9,493 nt of DNA from Thalassospiraceae bacterium. GTDB taxonomy: Bacteria > Pseudomonadota > Alphaproteobacteria > Rhodospirillales > Magnetovibrionaceae. Where the stretch lies: NCBI GenBank assembly GCA_030637205.1, contig DAOVVL010000050.1:1-9493 (forward strand), read 5' to 3'. This document shows, piece by piece, positions 1-6,136 of this stretch. The notes under the pieces were generated by a model. It made no database searches. It was not told the origin of the DNA and saw only the letters and a list, made by a program, of their open reading frames with translations. Positions within the stretch are counted from its first letter, which is position 1. Each line of letters begins with the position of its first letter. The position numbers and the translations under genes were made by a program.

Positions 1-1257
1 CTGGCGCCCATCTCGCTGGGCACACCCGAAATTGCGCGCGCGCTGGCGGCCCTTTCGCCCGCACGGCCCATTCAGGATTTAGACGCAAAAAACCCAAGCG
101 TTGCCCAAAACCCGATGACGTACGAAATTTCCCTGACCGTGAAGCGCGCCGATACCCTGGCAGGCATATTGGGCCGCGCCGGGGTCACGGGAAGCGAAGC
201 CAATGAGGTCATCCGCGCGCTCAGCGAAGTCTTCAGCCCGCGCGGCTTGAAAAGCGGCCAGAAGGTCGCGGCCAGTTACGTGCCATCCATCCCTGATGCC
301 GAAACCGGAAAACTTGAAAAAGACCGCTTTGTTGGCCTTGCCATCCCGCTCGATTATCAAAACCGCATCGAGGTTCGCCAAGGGACTGACGGCAGCTACA
401 AAGCCGCCAAGGTCAAACTGGAACTGGATGGTGAGCTGGTACGCGCCGAAGGCATCGTGACCTCAAGCCTGTATCTGGCTGCCACCCGCGCCGGGGTTTC
501 GGCTCCGGTGGTCAGTGAACTGATCCGCGCCTTTTCATGGGATGTGGATTTCCAGCGCGACATCTGGAAGAACGATGGCTTTGAGGTCATGTTCCAGCGT
601 TACCGCAATGATGAAGGCCGCACCGTCCATGAAAATGGAATTGTGTACGCATCACTAAACCTGCGCGGTGAACGCAAGGCCATATACCTGCACACCCTGA
701 AAGACGGCACCCAGGATTATTTCGACGAAAAAGGCAATAGCGCCAAAAAGGCCCTGATGCGCACGCCCATAGACGGCGCCCGCTTGTCGTCCAGCTTTGG
801 CAAGCGCAAGCACCCCATTCTGGGCTACACCAAAATGCACAAGGGTGCGGATTTTGCAGCCGCGCGCGGCACCCCGATTTATGCCGCAGGCAACGGTTCC
901 ATCACCATGGCCGGGCGCAATGGCGCGTATGGTAACTATGTTCGCATTCGCCACAATTCTGAATATTCCACAGCCTATGCACATATGAAATCGTTCAAGC
1001 GCGGCATTTCAAAAGGCAGGCGCGTGACCCAGGGCGAGGTCATTGGTTATGTCGGTACCACCGGGCGCTCAACCGGGCCGCACCTGCATTACGAAATTTT
1101 GCGCCGCGGCGCACAGGTCAACCCGATGCGGGTCAAGATGCCGTCAGGCAAAAAACTCAAGGGCGCCGAATTGGCGCGTTTTGAGAAAAGCCGCGACAGC
1201 CTTGATCGCCAATGGGCGCTTCTTGAAACCGAAGCCCTACAACTGGCGCAACGCTAG
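1..1257 (+). CDS. M23 family metallopeptidase, MepM/Csd3-like (5' partial)
   Basis: Probable periplasmic zinc endopeptidase that cuts peptidoglycan peptide crosslinks. The frame is open from base 1, so the gene begins outside the window; the ATG at 115 is internal and has no good SD. 418 residues are visible. Residues about 40-95 resemble the OapA/LysM-like N-terminal domain of MepM (ADTLAGILGRAG, then LKSGQKV). A middle Csd3-type domain follows (about 100-255). The C-terminal LytM domain keeps its zinc and catalytic residues: His280 and Asp284 (HxxxD in MHKGADF), His328 (AYAHM), and His361/His363 (GPHLHYE). The C-terminal 40 residues are charged and probably helical. Any signal peptide or membrane anchor would lie upstream and cannot be seen. 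It converges with the phosphoesterase gene across 28 bases, with no terminator apparent. Family assignment is firm; the exact substrate is not known. Confidence 0.93.
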   Translation: MAPISLGTPEIARALAALSPARPIQDLDAKNPSVAQNPMTYEISLTVKRADTLAGILGRAGVTGSEANEVIRALSEVFSPRGLKSGQKVAASYVPSIPDAETGKLEKDRFVGLAIPLDYQNRIEVRQGTDGSYKAAKVKLELDGELVRAEGIVTSSLYLAATRAGVSAPVVSELIRAFSWDVDFQRDIWKNDGFEVMFQRYRNDEGRTVHENGIVYASLNLRGERKAIYLHTLKDGTQDYFDEKGNSAKKALMRTPIDGARLSSSFGKRKHPILGYTKMHKGADFAAARGTPIYAAGNGSITMAGRNGAYGNYVRIRHNSEYSTAYAHMKSFKRGISKGRRVTQGEVIGYVGTTGRSTGPHLHYEILRRGAQVNPMRVKMPSGKKLKGAELARFEKSRDSLDRQWALLETEALQLAQR

Positions 1258-1285
1258 GCTTTCCAAACAACATACATAGTACTGA

Positions 1286-2086
1286 TCAAGTCGGCAGGGT
1301 CGCGGCGCAGAGCTTGGTTTCAAAGCGCGCTGTGTCCGCGTTCCAGCTGTGCAACTGGTACAGGGGCTTGCCATCCAGTTCAGGTTCGAACTCTCCAAGC
1401 CGGTTATCAGGCGGCAATGACGGCACGCACGACGCACGGCAAGTTTCCAATTGCACGCTGTATTGGCGGTGCATATGGCCGCAGAATAGATGTTTGATCT
1501 GTTTGTGCTGGGCTATCAGTCCTAAGAAGCTATCGGCCAGGACCTGGTCGTCGAACTGGAACGGATATTTCGACGTGGTGACCTCGAACGGCGGGTGGTG
1601 CATGAACAACGCGGTGGGCTGATCGGGCTGCTGTTTAAGCAATTCATCCAAAACACCGAGGCGCACCGAACAGGTGGTACCGATGTTGTGTTCGCGGTGG
1701 TGGGTATCCATGGCGATGAGCCGCACGGGAAATCCGTCGATGCTGTAAATTACGAATCCCTCGACCAGTTTGGCCGCACCCAAATCCGCACCGCCCAGAT
1801 CCTTAAGGCCAGCCACAAGATTTTTACCGAGGTCACGATTGCCCAGCGCAAAATAGACCGGGATGCTGATATCCTTCATGATGGTCTTTGCGGTTTCGTA
1901 GTCTTCGGGCTGGCCACCGTGCGTAACATCGCCGGTATGCAGCACCAGGTCTGGCTTCTGATCCAGCGCGTTGATGTGGCGAACAAACGCTTCCAGCGAC
2001 TTGACGCGCTCAGGAAACTCACGTTCTGCATCGCCATGCTGGGAGATATGAGTATCGGAGATTTGTGCGATCAGCATCGGTTTCAT
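1286..2086 (-). CDS. CpdA-like calcineurin-type metallophosphoesterase
   Basis: 266-residue protein of the class III cyclic-nucleotide phosphodiesterase (CpdA/Icc) type, which binds two metal ions and hydrolyses phosphodiesters, cAMP in characterised members. The motifs occur in order: DTH at 11-13, GDVTHGG from 52, GNRD at 82-85, HHPPFE from 163, and GHMHR at 203-207. The first, second and last motifs are canonical. The third is normally GNH(D/E); here the histidine is arginine (residue 84), while the metal-binding Asn83 is kept. Length fits the family (about 260-280 residues). The start at 2086 (ATG AAA CCG ATG) has only a weak SD; the second Met, three codons in, is an alternative. No signal peptide is seen, so it is probably cytoplasmic. 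It lies downstream of the 52-residue gene but beyond that gene's terminator, so it probably has its own promoter. The substrate could be something other than cAMP. Confidence 0.88.
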   Translation of the reverse strand: MKPMLIAQISDTHISQHGDAEREFPERVKSLEAFVRHINALDQKPDLVLHTGDVTHGGQPEDYETAKTIMKDISIPVYFALGNRDLGKNLVAGLKDLGGADLGAAKLVEGFVIYSIDGFPVRLIAMDTHHREHNIGTTCSVRLGVLDELLKQQPDQPTALFMHHPPFEVTTSKYPFQFDDQVLADSFLGLIAQHKQIKHLFCGHMHRQYSVQLETCRASCVPSLPPDNRLGEFEPELDGKPLYQLHSWNADTARFETKLCAATLPT

Positions 2087-2157
2087 ACCGTTTAATCTGG
2101 GTCGGCACCGCCATGCGCCGCCTTCAATTCACAAAATGATCGAATCCTAAGGGACGG

Positions 2158-2195
2158 AAAAGCAAAGCCGCGCGACCTGAAGCGGTGCGCGCGGC
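2158..2195 (-). terminator. Intrinsic terminator of the 52-residue small gene
   Basis: On the minus strand an 8-bp GC-only stem (2188-2195 with 2167-2174, CGCGCGGC in plus orientation) is extended by an ACC/GGT pairing around a bulge. It is followed by TTTGCTTTT (2166 down to 2158). It begins 31 bases past the stop of the small gene at 2226. The plus-strand side has no T-run, so it should act only on minus-strand transcription. Confidence 0.75.
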
Positions 2196-2225
2196 CAAAA
2201 TGCCTTGCAGAAACTTCCGAGCGCC

Positions 2226-2384
2226 TTACGGCTTTTTCGGGGTTTGGTAAGGAACTTCCTTGTGCCACTCAATCCATTCGGTGTGGTAGCCGACATAACC
2301 TTTTTCGTTGGCCGGTTGCTGCTTCGTTGTGTAGTACTCGGTCACACCATCAGGAACAGGATCTTTAGCGTTTACGTTACCCAT
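2226..2384 (-). CDS. Small hypothetical protein, 52 residues
   Basis: Short ORF, ATG at 2384 to TAA at 2226, encoding 52 residues. I do not recognise the family. The protein starts MGNVNAKDPVPDG. Its second half is rich in aromatic and charged residues (GYVGYHTEWIEWHKEVPY) and ends TPKKP. There is no cysteine, signal peptide or membrane segment, so a soluble cytoplasmic protein is likely. The case for a real gene is unusually good for its size: AAGGTGAG lies 7 bases before the ATG (2392-2399), a GC-rich hairpin with a T-run starts 31 bases after the stop, and a hairpin lies in the leader. It is in the same orientation as the apr genes and the slyD-like gene, 313 bases downstream of the latter. 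Whether it belongs to sulfur metabolism is unknown. Confidence 0.72.
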   Translation of the reverse strand: MGNVNAKDPVPDGVTEYYTTKQQPANEKGYVGYHTEWIEWHKEVPYQTPKKP

Positions 2385-2391
2385 AATTCAA

Positions 2392-2426
2392 CTCACCTTT
2401 TTCGATCTTAATAAGCCGGAACGGCT
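2392..2426 (-). promoter_or_regulatory. SD and leader hairpin of the 52-residue gene
   Basis: The minus strand carries AAGGTGAG (2399 to 2392), a near-perfect SD with a 7-base spacer to the ATG at 2384; this decides the start. Just upstream is the perfect hairpin AGCCG-GAA-CGGCT (2414-2426). Together they form a short structured leader. The SD evidence is strong; any regulatory role for the hairpin is inferred. Confidence 0.6.
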
Positions 2427-2697
2427 ACTTCAGAAACTCAAACCGAATTCAAACCCAGCGTTTACCGCCATATATTACAAAAAGAATATATAGGATTGCG
2501 CGCCTCAAGGAAAGCGGCTTTTTCCAATTCTACCCGCTTAAAACCACCTGAAATCAAAGCATTAGGCGTGATCAACTGGCGCTGACAAAGCGGCCAAGGT
2601 GCGCAGCGCGGCCTCAGATATTTCGAGGCGCGAATCGATACGCCACACCGTCGGGGCGGCCTATTTGACGGGTCGGGCGAATTGTCGGGACCGTTCG
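2427..2697. other. Intergenic stretch between slyD-like gene and 52-residue gene
   Basis: About 270 bases with no convincing gene. The part nearest the small gene is AT-rich and holds a perfect inverted repeat, ATATATT (2470-2476) and AATATAT (2485-2491) around an 8-base centre, probably within the small gene's promoter region. The part nearest the slyD-like gene is GC-rich. It has a short inverted repeat, CCGTC (2648-2652) with GACGG (2667-2671), and another, GCCTC/GAGGC, near 2610-2630. Neither is followed by a T-run, so no clear intrinsic terminator exists for the slyD-like transcript. A 28-codon minus-strand frame from GTG at 2648 to TAA at 2562 looks protein-like but has no SD. Confidence 0.5.
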
Positions 2698-3210
2698 TTA
2701 AATGGGGATTTTGTTGAGGGCATCCGGAATTTCCGGCTCATCTACAACCGCCCCGCCGGCTTCGATCTCTTCATCGGTGGCATCGCGCACCGATAACACC
2801 TCAAGTCTGAAGATCACCTCGCGCCCGCACAATGGATTGTTGCCGTCCACGGTCAGTGTCTTATCGTCCATACGCGTGACGATGAAATTACGCGGCTGGC
2901 CCTTTTCGTTTTCCATGGTGATGGTGGTGCCGATCTCGCGGTATTCCTCGGGAACGTTTTCGATTCGGTCGGTAAAGACCAGCTTCTCGTCCCGGGGGCC
3001 GTACAGCTCATTGCAATCGACCGGCACCTCGATAATGTCGCCCGCGGATTTGCCTTCCAACTGTTCGGTGACGGGAGACGCCAGCACACAGTCGGCGCCG
3101 TGAACGTAACCCAAGGGGAATTCGACCCCGACGAGAACGCCGTCCGTCTTCTTGTCGATCACCTGGTAGTTGAGTTCGACGAAGCTGTTTTCTTGAATTG
3201 TGTCGCTCAT
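2698..3210 (-). CDS. SlyD-like FKBP-type peptidyl-prolyl isomerase/chaperone
   Basis: 170-residue protein of the SlyD family: cytoplasmic proteins combining an FKBP prolyl-isomerase domain with an inserted IF (insert-in-flap) chaperone domain that binds unfolded clients. The whole architecture is visible. An N-terminal FKBP strand (FVELNYQVIDKKTDGVLVG, residues 10-28) leads to YVHG (35-38), LEGKSAGD (51-58) and NELYGPRDE (68-76). The IF region spans about 77-118, and the FKBP fold closes with VDGNNPLCGREVIFRLEVLS (121-140) and the family-typical VRDATDEEIEAGG. Two departures from E. coli SlyD are the absence of the His/Cys-rich metal-binding tail and LVGVEFP in place of LVDESP, which loses an active-site-region Asp. 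It may therefore be more chaperone than isomerase. The stop of the 118-residue gene lies 20 bases upstream, so the two are probably cotranscribed. The SD is modest (GGA before TTTGATATG). Confidence 0.9.
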   Translation of the reverse strand: MSDTIQENSFVELNYQVIDKKTDGVLVGVEFPLGYVHGADCVLASPVTEQLEGKSAGDIIEVPVDCNELYGPRDEKLVFTDRIENVPEEYREIGTTITMENEKGQPRNFIVTRMDDKTLTVDGNNPLCGREVIFRLEVLSVRDATDEEIEAGGAVVDEPEIPDALNKIPI

Positions 3211-3230
3211 ATCAAATCCGAAATAGGGGT

Positions 3231-3587
3231 CTAGAAAATGGTTGCGCCAAAGATTTTCACTTCGTCTTGGTCTTCATCGATACCCAGAACCAACCTGCCC
3301 AGCCATTCCCCTTCTTTTTTGGTGCTGCGCACCCGGTAAAGCACCGTGACATGTTCGCCACGGCGGATGAAGCCGAGGTGGTCATAGTCTTCAGACAGGC
3401 TGCGCGTGAGCTCGCTCTTGGCGAATTGCTTGCCGATCTCGACTTCATTTAAGCCCTGGACCAGGTCATTCGAGAAATTCCTGATGAATTCCCCGTATTT
3501 CCCTTCGTTGGAAGATCTGATGAGATGCTCCCAAAGGGGGGTTGCGATGGACATGGTCTCTTCATCGGTAAGTTCAATAATATTCAT
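3231..3587 (-). CDS. Conserved-looking hypothetical protein, 118 residues
   Basis: I do not recognise this protein. From the chosen ATG at 3587 it begins MNIIELTDEE and has 118 residues. The acidic N-terminal half looks helical (about 8-65: PLWEHLIRSSNEGKYGEFIR, then NDLVQGLNEVEIGKQF). The C-terminal half looks like beta hairpins (GEHVTVLYRVRST, GEWLGRLVLGID, DEVKIFGATIF). A helix-then-sheet layout of this length could be an NTF2/cystatin-like fold; that is a guess from pattern only. There is no cysteine, signal peptide or membrane segment. The frame is open up to an ATG at 3632, but that start has no SD and lies inside the hairpin region. The ATG at 3587 has AAGAGA about 7 bases upstream. 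It sits downstream of aprA, beyond the hairpins, and directly upstream of the slyD-like gene, so a role as a partner or maturation factor for APS reductase is possible but unproven. Confidence 0.8.
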   Translation of the reverse strand: MNIIELTDEETMSIATPLWEHLIRSSNEGKYGEFIRNFSNDLVQGLNEVEIGKQFAKSELTRSLSEDYDHLGFIRRGEHVTVLYRVRSTKKEGEWLGRLVLGIDEDQDEVKIFGATIF

Positions 3588-3633
3588 TCTTGTTTCTCTT
3601 ATGTGCTTGGGGCCCAACTGTGTTGAGCGCATA

Positions 3634-3686
3634 AAAAAAGATCAACATACGACATGTTATCAACATCCCCCATGTTAATCTTTTTT
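3634..3686 (-). terminator. AT-rich inverted repeat, probable terminator after aprA
   Basis: A 15-base inverted repeat with one mismatch, AAAAAAGATCAACAT (3634-3648) and ATGTTAATCTTTTTT (3672-3686). The space between holds a further ATGTT (3654-3658) and AACAT (3662-3666), so either one long or two short hairpins can form. Read on the minus strand it ends in a run of seven T (3639-3633), as expected of an intrinsic terminator. The plus strand also ends in six T, so it could work both ways. The stem is GC-poor, so readthrough into the 118-residue gene is plausible. Confidence 0.55.
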
Positions 3687-3691
3687 AAGGA

Positions 3692-3734
3692 CCAAACGAA
3701 AGCCCACCTGATATTCAGGCGAACTTTCGTTTGG
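3692..3734. repeat. Nested perfect inverted repeat at the 3' end of aprA
   Basis: Outer arms CCAAACGAAAG (3692-3702) and CTTTCGTTTGG (3724-3734) are perfect over 11 bp. Inside, after a symmetrical 4+4 base internal loop, CCTGA-TAT-TCAGG (3707-3719) forms a second stem. The element starts 7 bases after the aprA stop codon. It has no T-run of its own on the minus strand, so it looks more like an mRNA 3'-end stabiliser or processing element than a stand-alone terminator. Confidence 0.6.
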
Positions 3735-3741
3735 AATTGTG

Positions 3742-5610
3742 TTACTCGGCTTCGTCGACGAGATGGTACAAAGGTGCCTTTTCCATGGTGTATTCGCCGG
3801 TCGACGGATCACGACGAGACACGGTCAGAACATGCCAGTTTTCGTCATCCAGTTTCATGGCGTCACCACGGTAGTAATACCCCGGCCAACGAGTTTCTTT
3901 ACGGAACAGCGTGTGTTGCAGAACGCACTCAGAAGTACGGTGACGGTGCTTGATTTCCCAGGCACGCAGCAACTCGTGAAAGTCCTTGGCCGCAATCTTC
4001 TCAAGATCTTCTTCCATGATCTGGAGCTTCTTGAGGCCAATGTTCAGCAGCTTGTCGTTGGTCATGTAGTTAACCGTCACACCACCGCCGTACTCGTCCA
4101 TCAGTTTTTGCAGGCGATCTTGGAACTGACGCGGGTTGTGGTAGTTGGGGTTGACGTCACCAGCCACGATTTCATTACGGTGAACTGTGTAATGTTCCAT
4201 AGGCTTGAAGACGACTTCCTTGAGATCGTTGATCTGCTTGTCGGAAACGTTGATGCCTTCGGCTTTGCCGTCATCAATGTACTTACAAGCAGCCTTTGCA
4301 GCCAGACGACCTTCGGTAAACGAACCCGATGAGAACGCGTGCGGCGTACCGCCGACTGCGTCACCGGCACCGAACAGACCTTCTACCGTCATCATGCGGT
4401 TGTAGCCCCAGTAGTATTCAGGCGGGGAAAGATCTTCCGGGCCTGAGCACCAGGCGCCGCTGCCGGTCGCGTGAGAGCCCATAACATAAGGCTCAGACGT
4501 GGTCAGTTCCGGGTTTTCGTTCTTGGGGTCCACGTCCGTGGCGGCCCACAGAACGGCCTGACCAACGGTCATGCCCAAGAAGTTATGCCAACCGATTTCT
4601 TCCAGGTGTGGATCTTGGAACGAGGGCATCGTCACCATGTGGCTCGGACCGCGACCAGCGTTCACTTCGTTGATTATAGCGTGGTTACGCAGGCAGGTCG
4701 GGATCGGACGGTGGGTGGCGTGGGAAAGTTCCGGATCCAGGTATTCTTTGCCGACCATTTCCTGCAGGGCGGGGAACCACTTGGATTCATACTCTTCGCC
4801 ATAACCGTTTTGAGTGTAGGTCTTCAGATGCAGGAAGTAAGCACCGACCGGGCCGTAGCCATCTTTAAAGCGGGCCAGCACGATGCGGTTTTCCATCTGG
4901 GTCATCTTTGCGCCGGCGTTGATCATCAACGCGTAAGCGGAACCGGACGACCACGGGGCGTACCACACACGACCAGCACCTTCGCCCACCGAACGCGGCT
5001 TGAAGATGTTGGATGCGCCACCAGCACCGCAGATCACGGTTTTTGATTTAAAGACGTGGTAGTTGCCGGTGCGCACGTTGAAGCCAACGGCACCCGCAAT
5101 GCGGTTTTCCTTGGCATCATCCATCAACAGGTGGGTGATACAGACACGGTTGAAGACTTTGTCAGCCGATGTCTTCGCAGCTTCGGCCACAAGTGGCTTG
5201 TAGGATTCACCGTGAATCATGATCTGCCAGCGGCCTTCACGTAGGTAAGAGCCCTTGTCCGGGTCGCGCATGATCGGCATGCCCCACTCTTCGAAATGGT
5301 GCACGGCGGAATCGACATGGCGTGCCATATCGAACAGCAGATCTTCACGAACCATACCCATCAGATCGATACGCGCGTAGCGCACGTGGTCTTCCGGGTT
5401 ATTTTCGCCCCAACGGGTACCCATGTAGCAGTTGATCGCGTACAGGCCCTGGGCAACAGCACCGGAACGGTCGATGTTGGCCTTTTCGGCAATCACGATC
5501 TTCTTGTCCTGACCCCAGTAACGGGCTTCCCAGGCGGCACCGGTGCCACCAAGGCCCGCGCCGGCGACAAGGATGTCGATGTTGTCTTCGACGATTGTTT
5601 TAGTAGCCAT
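3742..5610 (-). CDS. aprA: Adenylylsulfate reductase, alpha (flavoprotein) subunit
   Basis: 622-residue catalytic FAD subunit of dissimilatory APS reductase, which interconverts APS and sulfite plus AMP in the cytoplasm; here probably run toward APS during sulfur oxidation. The FAD dinucleotide fold is at 17-26 (GAGLGGTGAA), and GLFGAGDAVGGTPHAFSSGS (411-430) closes the FAD site as in the fumarate reductase superfamily. The family signatures GAGGASNIFKPRSVGEGAGR (195-214) and ARFKDGYGPVGA (246-257) are present. Asn60, Arg247 and His380 match by motif the active-site Asn74, Arg265 and His398 of the Archaeoglobus enzyme. Length is normal (about 620-660). The ATG shares one base with the aprB stop (TAATG), and AAGGGG within the end of aprB serves as SD, so translation is probably coupled. 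No frameshift is seen. Confidence 0.98.
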   Translation of the reverse strand: MATKTIVEDNIDILVAGAGLGGTGAAWEARYWGQDKKIVIAEKANIDRSGAVAQGLYAINCYMGTRWGENNPEDHVRYARIDLMGMVREDLLFDMARHVDSAVHHFEEWGMPIMRDPDKGSYLREGRWQIMIHGESYKPLVAEAAKTSADKVFNRVCITHLLMDDAKENRIAGAVGFNVRTGNYHVFKSKTVICGAGGASNIFKPRSVGEGAGRVWYAPWSSGSAYALMINAGAKMTQMENRIVLARFKDGYGPVGAYFLHLKTYTQNGYGEEYESKWFPALQEMVGKEYLDPELSHATHRPIPTCLRNHAIINEVNAGRGPSHMVTMPSFQDPHLEEIGWHNFLGMTVGQAVLWAATDVDPKNENPELTTSEPYVMGSHATGSGAWCSGPEDLSPPEYYWGYNRMMTVEGLFGAGDAVGGTPHAFSSGSFTEGRLAAKAACKYIDDGKAEGINVSDKQINDLKEVVFKPMEHYTVHRNEIVAGDVNPNYHNPRQFQDRLQKLMDEYGGGVTVNYMTNDKLLNIGLKKLQIMEEDLEKIAAKDFHELLRAWEIKHRHRTSECVLQHTLFRKETRWPGYYYRGDAMKLDDENWHVLTVSRRDPSTGEYTMEKAPLYHLVDEAE

Positions 5611-6092
5611 TAGTACTGCACCCCTTGCTTCATCTTGAGGCCGTTGGACTTCAAGGTATGGATGTCGCCGTCATCCATGCGGATGTATTTCGGCTCGTTA
5701 AACAACAGCTGGCTGTCGCGCATTTCCTGAGAAGGCGCAGGCTGATCGGCAAGCTTCGTGATGTGCTTGCCCCACGGCTTGGTGGTGATCGGAGCCATCA
5801 GGTTTAGGTCTTTTTTGCCGTTGCGGAACTTGATGCGCCAGGCAATGACACCCTTTTCCTCATCGCGCACAACGCGAACGCTGTGGCCGAGCGGTGCGAA
5901 ATCAGCGTAGCCGCGAACATCGATCGCGTTCTGCGGGCACGCCTTCACGCAGGAATAGCATTCCCAGCACATGTTCGGTTCGATGTTGTAGGCACGACGG
6001 TAGGTCTTATCGATGTGCATGATGTCGGACGGGCAGATATCTACGCAGTGTCCGCAACCATCACATCGTGTCATATAGACGAATGTAGGCAT
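5610..6092 (-). CDS. aprB: Adenylylsulfate reductase, beta (iron-sulfur) subunit
   Basis: 160-residue electron-transfer subunit that forms the AprAB heterodimer and wires the AprA flavin to the external electron partner. Two ferredoxin-type [4Fe-4S] motifs are intact: Cys10, 13, 16, 20 (CDGCGHCVDICP) and Cys42, 45, 48, 52 (CWECYSCVKACP). The aromatic residue between the second set (Trp43) probably corresponds to the tryptophan proposed to lie on the electron path in characterised AprB. The C-terminal 70 residues (LMAPITTKPWGKH onward) form the extension that in known structures wraps around AprA. Length is normal for the family. A strong SD (GGGGAAGGAAA) precedes the ATG. The aprM stop lies 44 bases upstream and aprA overlaps downstream by one base, indicating an aprMBA operon. 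Confidence 0.98.
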   Translation of the reverse strand: MPTFVYMTRCDGCGHCVDICPSDIMHIDKTYRRAYNIEPNMCWECYSCVKACPQNAIDVRGYADFAPLGHSVRVVRDEEKGVIAWRIKFRNGKKDLNLMAPITTKPWGKHITKLADQPAPSQEMRDSQLLFNEPKYIRMDDGDIHTLKSNGLKMKQGVQY

Positions 6093-6136
6093 TTTCGTTT
6101 CCTTCCCCTTTAGAAAAGAATTCTTAAAAATTCAAA

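Noticed and set aside
1258..1285. Shared terminator between the convergent M23 peptidase and phosphoesterase genes
   Set aside because: The 28-base gap has no inverted repeat with a T-run on either strand.
1595..2095. Plus-strand open frame (166 codons) opposite the phosphoesterase
   Set aside because: The minus strand carries all ordered metallophosphoesterase motifs; the plus frame has no recognisable features or SD.
2599..2796. Plus-strand frame (65 codons) overlapping the end of the slyD-like gene
   Set aside because: About half is antisense to the slyD-like coding region, no SD is present and no motif is recognised.
3588..3632. Upstream ATG extension (15 codons) of the 118-residue gene
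   Set aside because: No SD precedes the ATG at 3632 and it abuts the T-run of the hairpin; the ATG at 3587 has a plausible SD.
4471..5046. Plus-strand open frame (191 codons) opposite aprA
   Set aside because: Shadow of the clearly coding aprA; composition reflects complement codon bias and no motif is seen.
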